Shown in pieces: positions 54,754 through 64,000 of a stretch of 64,000 nucleotides of DNA (position 1 is its first letter; each line of letters begins with the position of its first letter). A program made the position numbers and the translations under genes. Origin of the DNA: Aspidiotus rigidus (lineage: Eukaryota; Arthropoda; Insecta; Hemiptera; Diaspididae); contig JAVHKY010000076.1 of the NCBI GenBank assembly GCA_035079385.1, forward strand, positions 186,001 to 250,000. Reading direction: 5' to 3'. The notes beneath the pieces are model-generated. The model did no database searches. It was not told where the DNA came from and saw only the letters and a program-made list of their open reading frames with translations.

Positions 54754-56662
54754 GCTCACGCAGAAGCGTAAGCATCACCGACTTTTCAATAATTTGCTAT
54801 AAAATCATTTACACATGCTCCCCATACCTAAACTTCATTGTTTCTCACTTATAAGCTGATTGTGATAATAATGATATAAGGTATTCCACTTTCTCTTCTA
54901 TTGTTCAATTCATTTCTAATCTTTTTAATGGGTTCTATTAAAATTAAAATATAAAACTTAGGTGATTTAGAAGAATCTTAAAGTATTAACCTGAATGTCC
55001 ATTTCCAAAAATAGGTACAGTAAGATATTATAAAGTCGATAATGACAAAAATCAAAACATAGATGAGGAAAATTGAAATGGGCAATGAAACTTCCACTTT
55101 GTCTTTACCTGAATTTCAACATTACTCCCCAGTGTTCAGGCTACGAGCCTATTGCGATAATGTAGAAGAAAAAAAAAAAAAAAAAAAAAATGATATGTAT
55201 ACCTGCATAACGCAGTAATTATAAAATACACGGCCAATATTCAATCCATCGCTTACGTGCAACGTTTGTTTAACGTATCCAATAAACGTCGAATTTTTTC
55301 AATCATATATGACTGGTAATGAGAAGTTTTTGCAGCCAATAGGTGTATGATGCTTTAATCACGTGGCAAACGAACTCAAATAAATTGAATAAGCGAGATT
55401 TAGCTCTTACGCCTCTGTACGTGGACCACGTATATTTTGAGATTTACTCAAGAACCACTAGTCCAACCGATACAAAAATTACAGAGCAATAAGATTGAAT
55501 AAACTATGACGTAATGTAGTGATATGAAGATAATAAGATTGATATTTTACCGACTTTTTACTTGTAAAAAGTGAGGTATTACACCCGATGCAAAGTATTC
55601 AGGGGGAGGGGGCAATGAATTTTCTCGACGTTTTGGAGGTCCTAGATCACTTCTACCCTAATAAGAAAATTTCAGGTTTCCTTATATATATATATATAAG
55701 ATTTTTTTGTCCACGCAACTCCTCAAAAACTACTGGTTGGATTCTCATGAAATTTGGCCAAGTTGTAGTGGATTATCTGAAGTTGGGAATGTGAATTTTT
55801 TTCTTAGATTTCTCGAGTAGTTGAGTAACTCTCAATTTTCCTCGAATTTCTTAGTGTTGTTTCTCAAAAAATATCAATCTTATTATCTTCATATCACTAC
55901 ATTACGTCATAGTTTATTCAATCTTATTGCTCTGTAATTTTTGTATCGGTTGGACTAGTGGTTCTTGAGTAAATCTCAAAATATACGTGGTCCACGTACA
56001 GAGGCGTAAGAGCTAAATCTCGCTTATTCAATTTATTTGAGTTCGTTTGCCACGTGATTAAAGCATCATACACCTATTGGCTGCAAAAACTTCTCATTAC
56101 CAGTCATATATGATTGAAAAAATTCGACGTTTACTGGATACGTTAAACAAACGTTGCACGTAAGCGATGGATTGAATATTGGCCGTGTATTTTATAATTA
56201 CTGCGTTATGCAGGTATACATATCATTTTTTTTTTTTTTTTTTTTTTCTTCTACATTATCGCAATAGGCTCGTAGCCTGAACACTGGGGAGTAATGTTGA
56301 AATTCAGGTAAAGACAAAGTGGAAGTTTCATTGCCCATTTCAATTTTCCTCATCTATGTTTTGATTTTTGTCATTATCGACTTTATAATATCTTACTGTA
56401 CCTATTTTTGGAAATGGACATTCAGGTTAATACTTTAAGATTCTTCTAAATCACCTAAGTTTTATATTTTAATTTTAATAGAACCCATTAAAAAGATTAG
56501 AAATGAATTGAACAATAGAAGAGAAAGTGGAATACCTTAAATCATTATTATCACAATCAGCTTATAAGTGAGAAACAATGAAGTTTAGGTATGGGGAGCA
56601 TGTGTAAATGATTTTATAGCAAATTATTGAAAAGTCGGTGATGCTTACGCTTCTGCGTGAGC
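54754..56662. mobile_element. Foldback element copy 2 (arms ~0.8 kb, core ~0.32 kb)
   Basis: Left arm 54754-55548, core X in plus orientation 55549-55868, right arm about 55869-56662. It starts GCTCACGCAGAAGCGTAAGC and ends with the complement form GCTTACGCTTCTGCGTGAGC, flanked by A runs at left and T runs at right. Arms are near-perfect complements, and the whole unit is nearly identical to copy 1 (34091-35996) inserted in the other orientation. The left side interrupts a Penelope endonuclease fragment; the expected continuation is not found to the right, so flanking sequence was lost or the PLE ended there. Confidence 0.87.
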
Positions 56663-56751
56663 TTTTTTCAATTATTATCTTTTACAATGAATCGCACAGA
56701 CAGGCTCTTCACTTGATGGTGTATACGTATAGTTTCTGATACTAACTATGG

Positions 56752-57109
56752 TGTAAGGCATTTACGTGATGCGATAGGTACGAGTATTTGGTCATGACGA
56801 TTCGAAGTTATTTGTAATATCGAAAAAACATACGAAGTTCGAAGCTCGAGAATAACTGAATAAGCATCAGGTTTATATCGTATACAAGCTACCGAAAATT
56901 ATCCACGCGCGGTCTTCGGACCTGCAACTAGGCGTTGACCGAAGCCTATTCGATGCGTATATAAGGGAACTCCACGTCCGTAATATTATTATAGTTTCAT
57001 CAACGAAAAGCCGAAAATATCGCTCGTGCACATCGTACTTGTTGTGTAATTACGTGCGTATTTAATATGTTGTTCGAATAAAAGTATCAGTTCTACTCGC
57101 CTCGGATTC
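56752..57109 (+). repeat. Possible solo LTR
   Basis: The stretch has promoter and terminator features in LTR order: CGTATATAAGGGAACTCC (TATA box near 56957), a likely transcript start region, then GAATAAAAGTATCAG (polyadenylation signal near 57077), ending GGATTCACA. TTTTTGGAAGCTATCCGGAC just after it could be a primer-binding site. No retroviral ORF follows. The left edge (TGTAAGGCA at 56752) is a guess. A plain host promoter is the alternative. Confidence 0.35.
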
Positions 57110-58545
57110 ACAGTTTTTGGAAGCTATCCGGACACCTCAAGAGGGGACACCCGACCCCTTCTTACCATACTAACGCAAATAAAACTCTTTATTTATACTT
57201 CAAACGATAATTATTGATATTTGGATAAAATTGATTATATTATCTATAATTAGGTATAATCGATATTGATTATATTACCTTCCATTACATGGAGCTCAAT
57301 CAGATACAATATTATACTGACACCCTATTATGTAACTCAACCATCCATACTTCCCCCCAATTGTCATATTATGGCTCGGAGGTCAAAATTTTTTCAAGTC
57401 TCACGTTTTTTGGGACGGTGCGCGGTCTTTTTCTTCACGTGACCCCCCCCCCCCCTATCACAATTATAGAACAGGTTCCTTGAAAAATTGGGACTTTGAT
57501 ATTCTATATTTATTATGTAGCAAATTTTTCCTCACGTATTCAACGTCATTACAAGCTCCTGAGACTCGATCATTGATACTCGTCTTTTTATTGTTAGGCT
57601 ACGGCAAAAATTTTTGGAAGTCGATTGGACTGTTGCCAGTGGTAATTTTCATCGTAGAAAGAATTTGTTCAGCGGACACCCATTTGATAGAATTGTAGCA
57701 AGTAGTAATCAGAGGATTGAAACACGCAAAGCTGGAAGAATCATCAGAGACCCCATACGAACGCGTGCACCAGATTCTGAGTTAAATGAAACAATTAGAT
57801 TTTACATACCAAAAAAAAAAAAAAAAAATACGATACGTTGGAAACGTGAAGAGTAGATGTACCGGTATATATATAGCCCTAAGTATCTAAAAATTTCAAA
57901 AATAGTGTTTTAATACATCTAACTTTGTTGTGTTTTTTGACTGATCGTGTACTTTTCTCCCTCAAGTTATTTTTTGCTATAATAATTTTCATGCAAGCTT
58001 CATGAATAAATTTCTACACCACACCGTAATAAGTTGCACACGAGGTAATTCTGTCTTTAAATCTGAACTTCCCTCCATTCCTCATTTCAATCTAACAAAA
58101 AAATTTTTGCATGCAAATAATAATTGTCTTATACGCATTCGAAGAATTGCTCTGCATCTCGCTAGATCCTTATTCCCAATAGTATTTTCTAATTGAAGAA
58201 GACTGAGGGCTTGGTTCATATTTTTAATTCTAGATGAACGGAAAATGAGGTGTACCACACCTGCTTTCGCGGCGGTAAGTGACGTTTTAACGTTGCGAAT
58301 CGTTGCAAACTTCTAATGAACGAAAACAGGAGCGGTAAGTGAAAAACACGAACGGTAAGTAAAAAACATGAGCGGTAAATAGCCACTTACCGCTCCAGTT
58401 TGGCGATAGGCCAATGATGTCACGACGAACACGTGCACGTGTTATCAGTATTCAGTTTCATTCAGATATGAATATATTGAACAAAAATTCAATAAAAAGG
58501 TCTAGATCATTTTCCTTATCATCTAGAATTAAAATAGTATACGCT
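57110..58545. other. No recognisable gene; poly-C run and short repeats
   Basis: A 13-base C run is at 57443-57455, just before a Z-type TIR scrap (TATAGAACAGGTTCCTTG at 57465). At 58260-58400 the phrase AGCGGTAAGTGAAAAACA recurs three or four times, once inverted (CACTTACCGCTCC). The basic 80-codon frame at 57614-57856 has no recognisable domain. Confidence 0.45.
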
Positions 58546-58622
58546 ACAGGATTGGTAAGTATACGATCAACTCGTGCGCTTACGATTGACTCGTTAATCG
58601 TATACTTATCGCTCCTGTAACG
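58546..58622. repeat. Imperfect 77-bp hairpin
   Basis: ACAGGATTGGTAAGTATACG pairs with CGTATACTTATCGCTCCTGT, with further pairing inside (GATCAACTCG / CGAGTCAATCG-type). It resembles the ends of a tiny MITE or a pre-miRNA-like fold. No evidence for expression. Confidence 0.5.
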
Positions 58623-61600
58623 TAATATACTATTGAAGGCATGGTTTCTCTGAAGGTACGCCAAGAAGGCCAAGAAGCTGAGGATTAGGAAATTATAGTA
58701 AACTCAAGATACTCGTATATTTGGTTTATATGACGAGATGGACTAAAGGCCGCTGACTTTCAGGAAAATCAATATTAGATTAACCACCGATGAGTAGGAG
58801 AATACCCGACTACTTGTAATTAGCTAAACTGCCGGGTAGAGAGAAAAATAGCTGAAAACTTGACAAAAGTTTTTTCATGTTTCGTATTTCATTCTAAGTC
58901 AACTTTTTTGTCTTGATCACCCTATAAATTTGGCTCGCTTCAATTCAGGTATTACTCTTACTCATTTTTTCACCTTTAGACGCTCTGTAGTCACGATCTA
59001 ATTAGATACAAGATTTTCATGCCCCACTCGTGGAAATCGATCAGCTTACTTGCAGTTTTTAGTTTTTGTCATTACTATGACCACTTTTTTTCCCTTGGTG
59101 AGCGCTGAATTAGGGTGCATTCTTTCCAAGTCGTGGTGGATTATCACAATCATTTCATACAACTGCTACACTTCTTAAAAATTCTAATGTCTATCCAACT
59201 TACGACGTAACAATGAACTATTGCGTTCGGAATCTGTCCTCTTTTCATTCATCAGTTTGTTTTATTGTATCTGCGCAACGTTCAGTAGTTGTTGTTCAAG
59301 TTTTTCAAAAGGGAGTCACAATCCGGGTCAAAATTCTCTTGAGACTGGCCAAGACTTATCGCAAGATTCAACTGCAGTCATATTTTTGATTACTGCGCGT
59401 TAAAAACTGGAGGCATCTTATCTTTTTCAATAATCGAATGGTGTAATTCAGTGGCGAATCCTCCAATTTATTTCAGGATTTTGATAATCAGACTCAAAAA
59501 GAAAAAAGAAAACGCGAAAATAAGGACGGAAAAAAGTGATCAAAGTAATCTCATCTTTGAAAAATTCCCTTCGTCATTTCAAGATTTCAATAATCAGACT
59601 CAATAATGAAGATGCAAAATAGTCTAGTGATTGAACGAGCAAAGCAAGCCGGGCAATCTCATGTTTGAAAGGTTCTCTTTGTCATTTCAAGATTTCAGTA
59701 ATTAATCAGTCTCAAAAGTAAATAGGCAAACACACTTGAATAAAAATTTCAAAACATATGATGTATCGAGAAGAAAGCGAGGATTAGCAGCTAGTGTGGT
59801 ATTCTTGAGGTGTGGCTAAATTATTGAGTTATATTTTGGTCTTTCCTGAAGTAGACGTGTCAGTCATCAAAACTCCAGCTTGATGGTTTTTCAAATAGGA
59901 TTAACAGAGGACGTCATCATGATTTAGATAGTATAAAGGAACTCTTTCAAGTAACATTGAACCGCATGAATATAAATTTGACTCAGCTGAAGGCAACAAA
60001 ATCAGAATGTCAAAAGTACCTAATTATAGCTCAACAACTGTTTATTACGGAAGAATTATTAAAAAATTCGTTGAATAGAGGCACTTTTAGAATTTTTGTA
60101 CAGTCCTGGCGAGTTTTATTTCTGTCTGGCACTTTTCAAATTTTTAGTCCGCGAAAATGTTTTTCCTATTCTTCTCGATACCTCAATAATAGTAATATCC
60201 CAACCGCATGTATTCTACAACCGTGAAGACGTTTTATTATACTTTTTGATCAAATGTACCCCAATTCCTTTAGTTGTCTATCATTATTTTGACTGGGAAC
60301 TCTTATAATATTATTATGATTATTTGCGGGGATACTTTACATTTTGGATCTTGACAAATAAAAAGGAACCATGTCTCTCGGGTTCCAGATCTGGATCTCG
60401 TGATTTCCAGATTCTTACACAGGAAAAAATCTAGATCTCGGTAGAAAAAAAAGCTCCAGATTTTTGAATATTTTTTTTGTTTTGTTTTGTTTTGTTTTTT
60501 AATGTATGAGGTTTTTTGGCTTGGCTTGTTGAAGCAAGAACCTCAAAAAAATGTCGGTTATTAAGTATTTTGCAACAAGGTATGCAGGTATACTAATGCC
60601 GATGCCGCATTTTCACTTCGATTAAAATTTCAACTGCCCACTAGTAGAGAGAGAATATAAGAGTGAAAAAGAGAAAAACCAATAATAAAAGCTGTGAAAA
60701 TTTTCACAAATGAAAAAGGTTTTCTGAGTTTAGCATTGTGAACATCAAAATTTTTTGAGAATTGAATCCGACAATATTTCGTGAAATTTGCGTGAAAATT
60801 CTCGAACATTCCCTATTAGATGAATAAAAATTTGTCAAAATTATTTCCTGATAGTCATCCTGTAAAATTTGATTCGTGTGTAGATGATATATTGCCAAGG
60901 AAGGATTATTTATTGAGTAAGCATGTATACTTTCATTTAACATTTATGGTAGATTGAAGGTATTTCGAGCAATAAAAATAAATGTCATACATGAACGATT
61001 TATGCGCGTCGCCTTCTGGTGCAATGAAAGATAAAATTTCTTCCCGGTATCCCTCGCATAGAAGAGTTTTTACATATCAAATCTTGAAATATTATGAACG
61101 GCGATACTCTTAGCGTTGTAATGTAATGTGATGGATGAAAATAATTTCTTTAGCAAAAAATCACGAATGCAAAACTTACAATTGGATTCTTCGTTAGTAG
61201 CCGAATCGGTGCATATTACGCCGCACAATAAAATTATCATGAATTGGCAACCACATAAAACTGCATGCATGTTATCCATTCGGATAAATAAGCAGAATGA
61301 TTTGATTTTTGGTTTCAATTATTTTATAATAATTTTTTTTTTTCTATATCTTCTTCTATTTAAATTTCCGTATTTACGAAACACGTAACCAAAATTGTTG
61401 GTAATGCATCATTATCGCACATTAGTACATCTTCACAGGTGCACCTTTCGTTGCGTACTGAACGCCGGTTATCTCGCAAACGCGGACCTTTGCTGGCGAC
61501 AGCCGCATTACTGTAAAACGCGACGCTGAAAAATGTTTTCTGTGCAACCAATCCGGCTTCTACGCTACAAACTATGACCAATGGTTGCGTGGTAGGCGGG

Positions 61601-62088
61601 TTTCCTCTGTTTCCGATGAAAAACGAAATTATTTTCAAAAATTTTTAAATCTTTATATTTTCTCTCTCTCACTCTCTCTAATACCCGATGCCAGCCTTAA
61701 AACTTCAGTCCGTTCAATTCTTAATTATCAGGTACAATTTGCCTATTCTCGAAGAATCCTTCGGGTAATACAAAGGTAATTTTTAAAAATACAATTATAA
61801 AGTGTACATTGCAATAGATCTATAATGAATCTATAATTTATTTTGTGATGTTCACTTATTTCAAAAATTTTCTTCAAAGATAAGATTATTCCTGAATTAG
61901 AATCCGTATTTTTCGTCTCTTGGGAACTCGTTGCACTACAGAAAAGAATTTGCAGTTCCTTTCCTTTGCTCCTCGTGGGGTCTCTTTCGTTAATTACCAT
62001 ACGAGAAGTTTTTGATTTTGATTTCAATATAAATGGTCTATTTCGAAAATTGATTTTTAGAGCACTTGCTCGAAAGTAAAAAATTAAT
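58623..62088. other. No recognisable gene
   Basis: AT-rich DNA. A (TTTTG)n run is at 60479-60500. The 61360-61638 stretch has more even base composition and a 92-codon minus frame with several Cys residues but no family signature. Confidence 0.5.
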
Positions 62089-63345
62089 TTAATCGTCAAA
62101 CAAGCGTCGTGTAGTGGCGCTGGCTTCCCGAACCTTGCAGGGTTTTTGGGGATGTTTATTCAACTTATTGTACACTGTTTCGGAGTTTCTAAACAAGTAA
62201 AGCACACGCTTAAGACTAAGAACACGCTTTATAAACTTACTGGGATAGCCATTATTGGACAGAAGGATACGGAAATCAGAGATGAGTTGGTTATGAAGTG
62301 CAGGATCGGAGACTTTCAACCATTTTCCTTTAAGATTGAAAGCAGTATTAAGCTTGTAATGGGAGGGTTGATGGGAAAGGAAATGTATAATACGACCAGT
62401 GTAGGTACGTTTTTTGTAATGACAAAATTTCAAATTATTACTATCAGTACGTAAGACAGATAAATCGAGGAAATTAATAGTACCTATTATAACTTTTTTC
62501 GTAGGTAAATTGTATACGGTTATGGAAATTATTAATAAATCTAAAAAGGTCGTCGAAAATGTGGTCAGGAATCACAAACAAAGAGTCGTCCACATAATTA
62601 GTCATAAATTTAATTTCATCACCAAAATTTATATTTACATCTTTGAAAAGGTCATCGAGCACAAGTTCAGAAATTATGGATGACAAAGGGCCGTCCATGG
62701 CTACACCGTGTAGCTGAGAGTAAAGTTTCCCTTGAAACTGAAAATAACCATTTTTAAGGCAAAAAGCGAGGATAGTCAGGAATAGATTTTGGTCGAGCGG
62801 TATATGAGGTTGTATTTCGTTCCAACGCGTTGATACAGAATCTAAAACAAGGTCGACCGGAACATTGGTAAATAAGGAAATGGCGTCAAAAGATACGAGG
62901 ATGTCCGTAGAGTCCATGCAGATGGTAGATAGCTTGGGTAAGAGTGACTCGGAAGAGCGGATATTTATACCATCATTCCGAATACAATCAAGTATACCAG
63001 CTATAAACTGCGAGAGACGGTAAATAGGTGCCTTCACGAAAGAAACGACCGGTCTTAGGGGACAGTTTTCTTTATGAATTTTCGGTAAATCATATATTCT
63101 AGGTGATAGACCATCGTAGCATGAAAGAAAACCCCTAAGGCTGTAGTCGATAAGGTTTTTTCCAAACATGGATTTTACGAAATCATTATTTTGATCTTGG
63201 ATTTTAGCGATGGGATCAGATTTTAATACTTTGTAAGTGGTGGCGTCTTGAAGTAAGGAGGACATTTTTCCGAGATATTCCTCTTTCTTGATTACCACAG
63301 TCGCATTTCCCTTATCAGCCTTTACCACATAAAGGTCTTTGTTCT
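62089..63345 (-). pseudogene. Penelope-like reverse transcriptase, frameshifted and truncated at both ends
   Basis: On the minus strand it begins VVKADKGNATVVI, then DLPKIHKENCPLRPVVS, LVSFDAISLFTNVPVDLV (motif A), GVAMDGPLSSIISELVL and the catalytic NYVDDSLFV. A frame change near 62465 leads into TINFLDLSVLRTDSN, then FLSHQPSHYKLNTAFN and LLSNNGYPSKFIKRVL. All are Penelope-like RT blocks; the family has MGSPLSP where this copy has MDGPLSS. The N-terminal region is missing and the GIY-YIG domain does not follow (the sequence ends near 62095). The motif-A and YVDD acidic residues survive. Confidence 0.85.
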
Positions 63346-63429
63346 CCTGTTATTATCTGATGGAATCTCTCAGTATAAACGCGATGAAAGATAGCAGAAT
63401 GATCATACTGCTCTCGCTGTTCACTCTAG

Positions 63430-63636
63430 ACGTCTAGAGAAATGTCTCACACATTTAATTTTAAAAGCATAAAAATTTTGGCTACTGAATGCAATGATCG
63501 TAAGCGTAAGTCAAGAGAAGTCATCGAGATAATAAAGCACACCAATACCGTCAACTGCAAGAGTGATACCACACCTTGGAGTGATACAGCGAACTTCGCC
63601 TCTCTGTACACTCCCATTATAAAATCTTCCAAATGA
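63430..63636 (+). pseudogene. Penelope-like GIY-YIG C-terminal end, plus strand
   Basis: The frame reads SHTFNFKSIKILATECNDRK, then EVIEIIKHTNTVNCKSD and NFASLYTPIIKSSK, ending at 63636. It corresponds to the C-terminus of the PLE protein at 22.8-23.0 kb (HSFNFDLIKIVGREKNDKKR) but is clearly diverged. Lying ~90 bp from the start of the minus-strand RT, it gives another head-to-head pair of truncated PLE pieces. Confidence 0.72.
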
Positions 63637-63727
63637 TTTCGTGTTTTTCCCTTTTACTTTTTTTCACTGATTCATAGTTTAAACTTGCTGTATTCGTTTT
63701 TTTTGTTGTTTTCAGTCGTGTTTGGTA

Positions 63728-63756
63728 CTTGATAAAGATCGCTAGTCGATCGAAAC
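63728..63756 (+). ncRNA. Degenerate hammerhead-like motif in the PLE 3' tail
   Basis: CTTGATAAA, a GATCG/CGATC stem (63737-63741 and 63747-63751) and GAAAC (63752-63756) occupy the same place relative to the ORF end as the motif at 23104-23132. The core deviates from CTGATGA, so activity is doubtful. AATAAA follows at 63768. Confidence 0.35.
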
Positions 63757-63885
63757 GTTGTACGTTTAAATAAAATTTAGTGCGGGAAAAACCTCTTTCT
63801 ATTTTATCTTCTTTTGTCATTATGTATACTAGGTTATGTATTATTATGTCATTTATATCAGTGAAACCTTTTAAACCAATTATGT

Positions 63886-64000
63886 TTTACCGACTTTTCT
63901 AACTAGAAAAGTGAGGTATTACACCCGTAGCAAAGTCAACAGGGGGAGGAGGTAATGAACATTCTCGACGTTTTAGAGGTCCTAGATCACAACTAGCAAA
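63886..64000 (+). repeat. Dispersed repeat X, cut by the window end
   Basis: TTTTACCGACTTTTCTAACT, then GTGAGGTATTACACCCGTAG and TTCTCGACGTTTTAGAGGTC closely match 44157-44270. The rest lies outside the window. Confidence 0.8.

Noticed and set aside
58546..58622. microRNA precursor
   Set aside because: The hairpin is compatible with a small MITE, and there is no evidence of expression or conservation.

Overview
The window is AT-rich eukaryotic nuclear DNA. It carries no operons, ribosome-binding sites, CRISPR arrays or prokaryote-style genes. The mix of RTE-type, BEL/Pao, Ty3/Gypsy and Penelope-like retroelements, MULE, hAT, pogo/Tigger-like and Polinton-type DNA elements, Helitrons and tRNA-derived SINEs is typical of an arthropod. 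An insect is most likely; the order cannot be fixed from the sequence. I could not identify any intact host gene. Almost all recognisable coding sequence belongs to mobile elements, most of it broken.

Layout. 1-2960: dead RTE-type non-LTR retrotransposon. 3430-7771: a BEL/Pao retroelement on the minus strand, with a ~1.03 kb MULE (4985-6018, 9-bp target duplication) inserted in its gag. 8448-8930: a 483-bp pogo/Tigger-like mini-element keeping only an N-terminal helix-turn-helix. 11860-14200: a heavily mutated protein-primed family B DNA polymerase of Polinton/adintovirus type. 14658-14896: an apparently uninterrupted (TAA)80 tract. 15600-15980: a BEL/Pao RT fragment. 16-21.8 kb: no recognisable gene. 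21792-23148: two head-to-head Penelope-like 3' ends forming a gap-free 608-bp inverted repeat, with a hammerhead-like core near each outer end. 25582-25830: possible MULE-like fragment. 28600-29430: another Penelope-like element.

30-37 kb: a patchwork of MITE-like inverted repeats, a Helitron candidate (32152-33087), tRNA-derived SINEs and a hAT transposase end. Three copies of a foldback family (34091-35996, 38055-39123 and 54754-56662) have ~0.8-kb inverted arms, a ~0.32-kb core and hairpin-capped tips. The copy at 38 kb is split by the only apparently intact large element here, a 5.0-kb Ty3/Gypsy retrotransposon (39124-44123). Its 317-bp LTRs look identical, it has a 4-bp target duplication, and gag and pol are intact and joined by a canonical -1 slippery site.

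44.1-57 kb: dispersed repeats starting with an ACCGACTTTTCTAG-like motif, a 1.97-kb Helitron on the minus strand (45571-47537), TIR repeats, degraded Penelope-like fragments, a second full foldback and a possible solo LTR. 57-62 kb is featureless. 62089-63760 holds a further Penelope-like element with RT on the minus strand and an endonuclease end on the plus strand.

The window is best read as a nested transposon graveyard with a few recent arrivals: the Gypsy element, the palindromic Penelope pair and the foldback family. Relative ages follow from nesting: BEL before MULE; Penelope sequence before foldback copy 2; foldback copy 3 before Gypsy.
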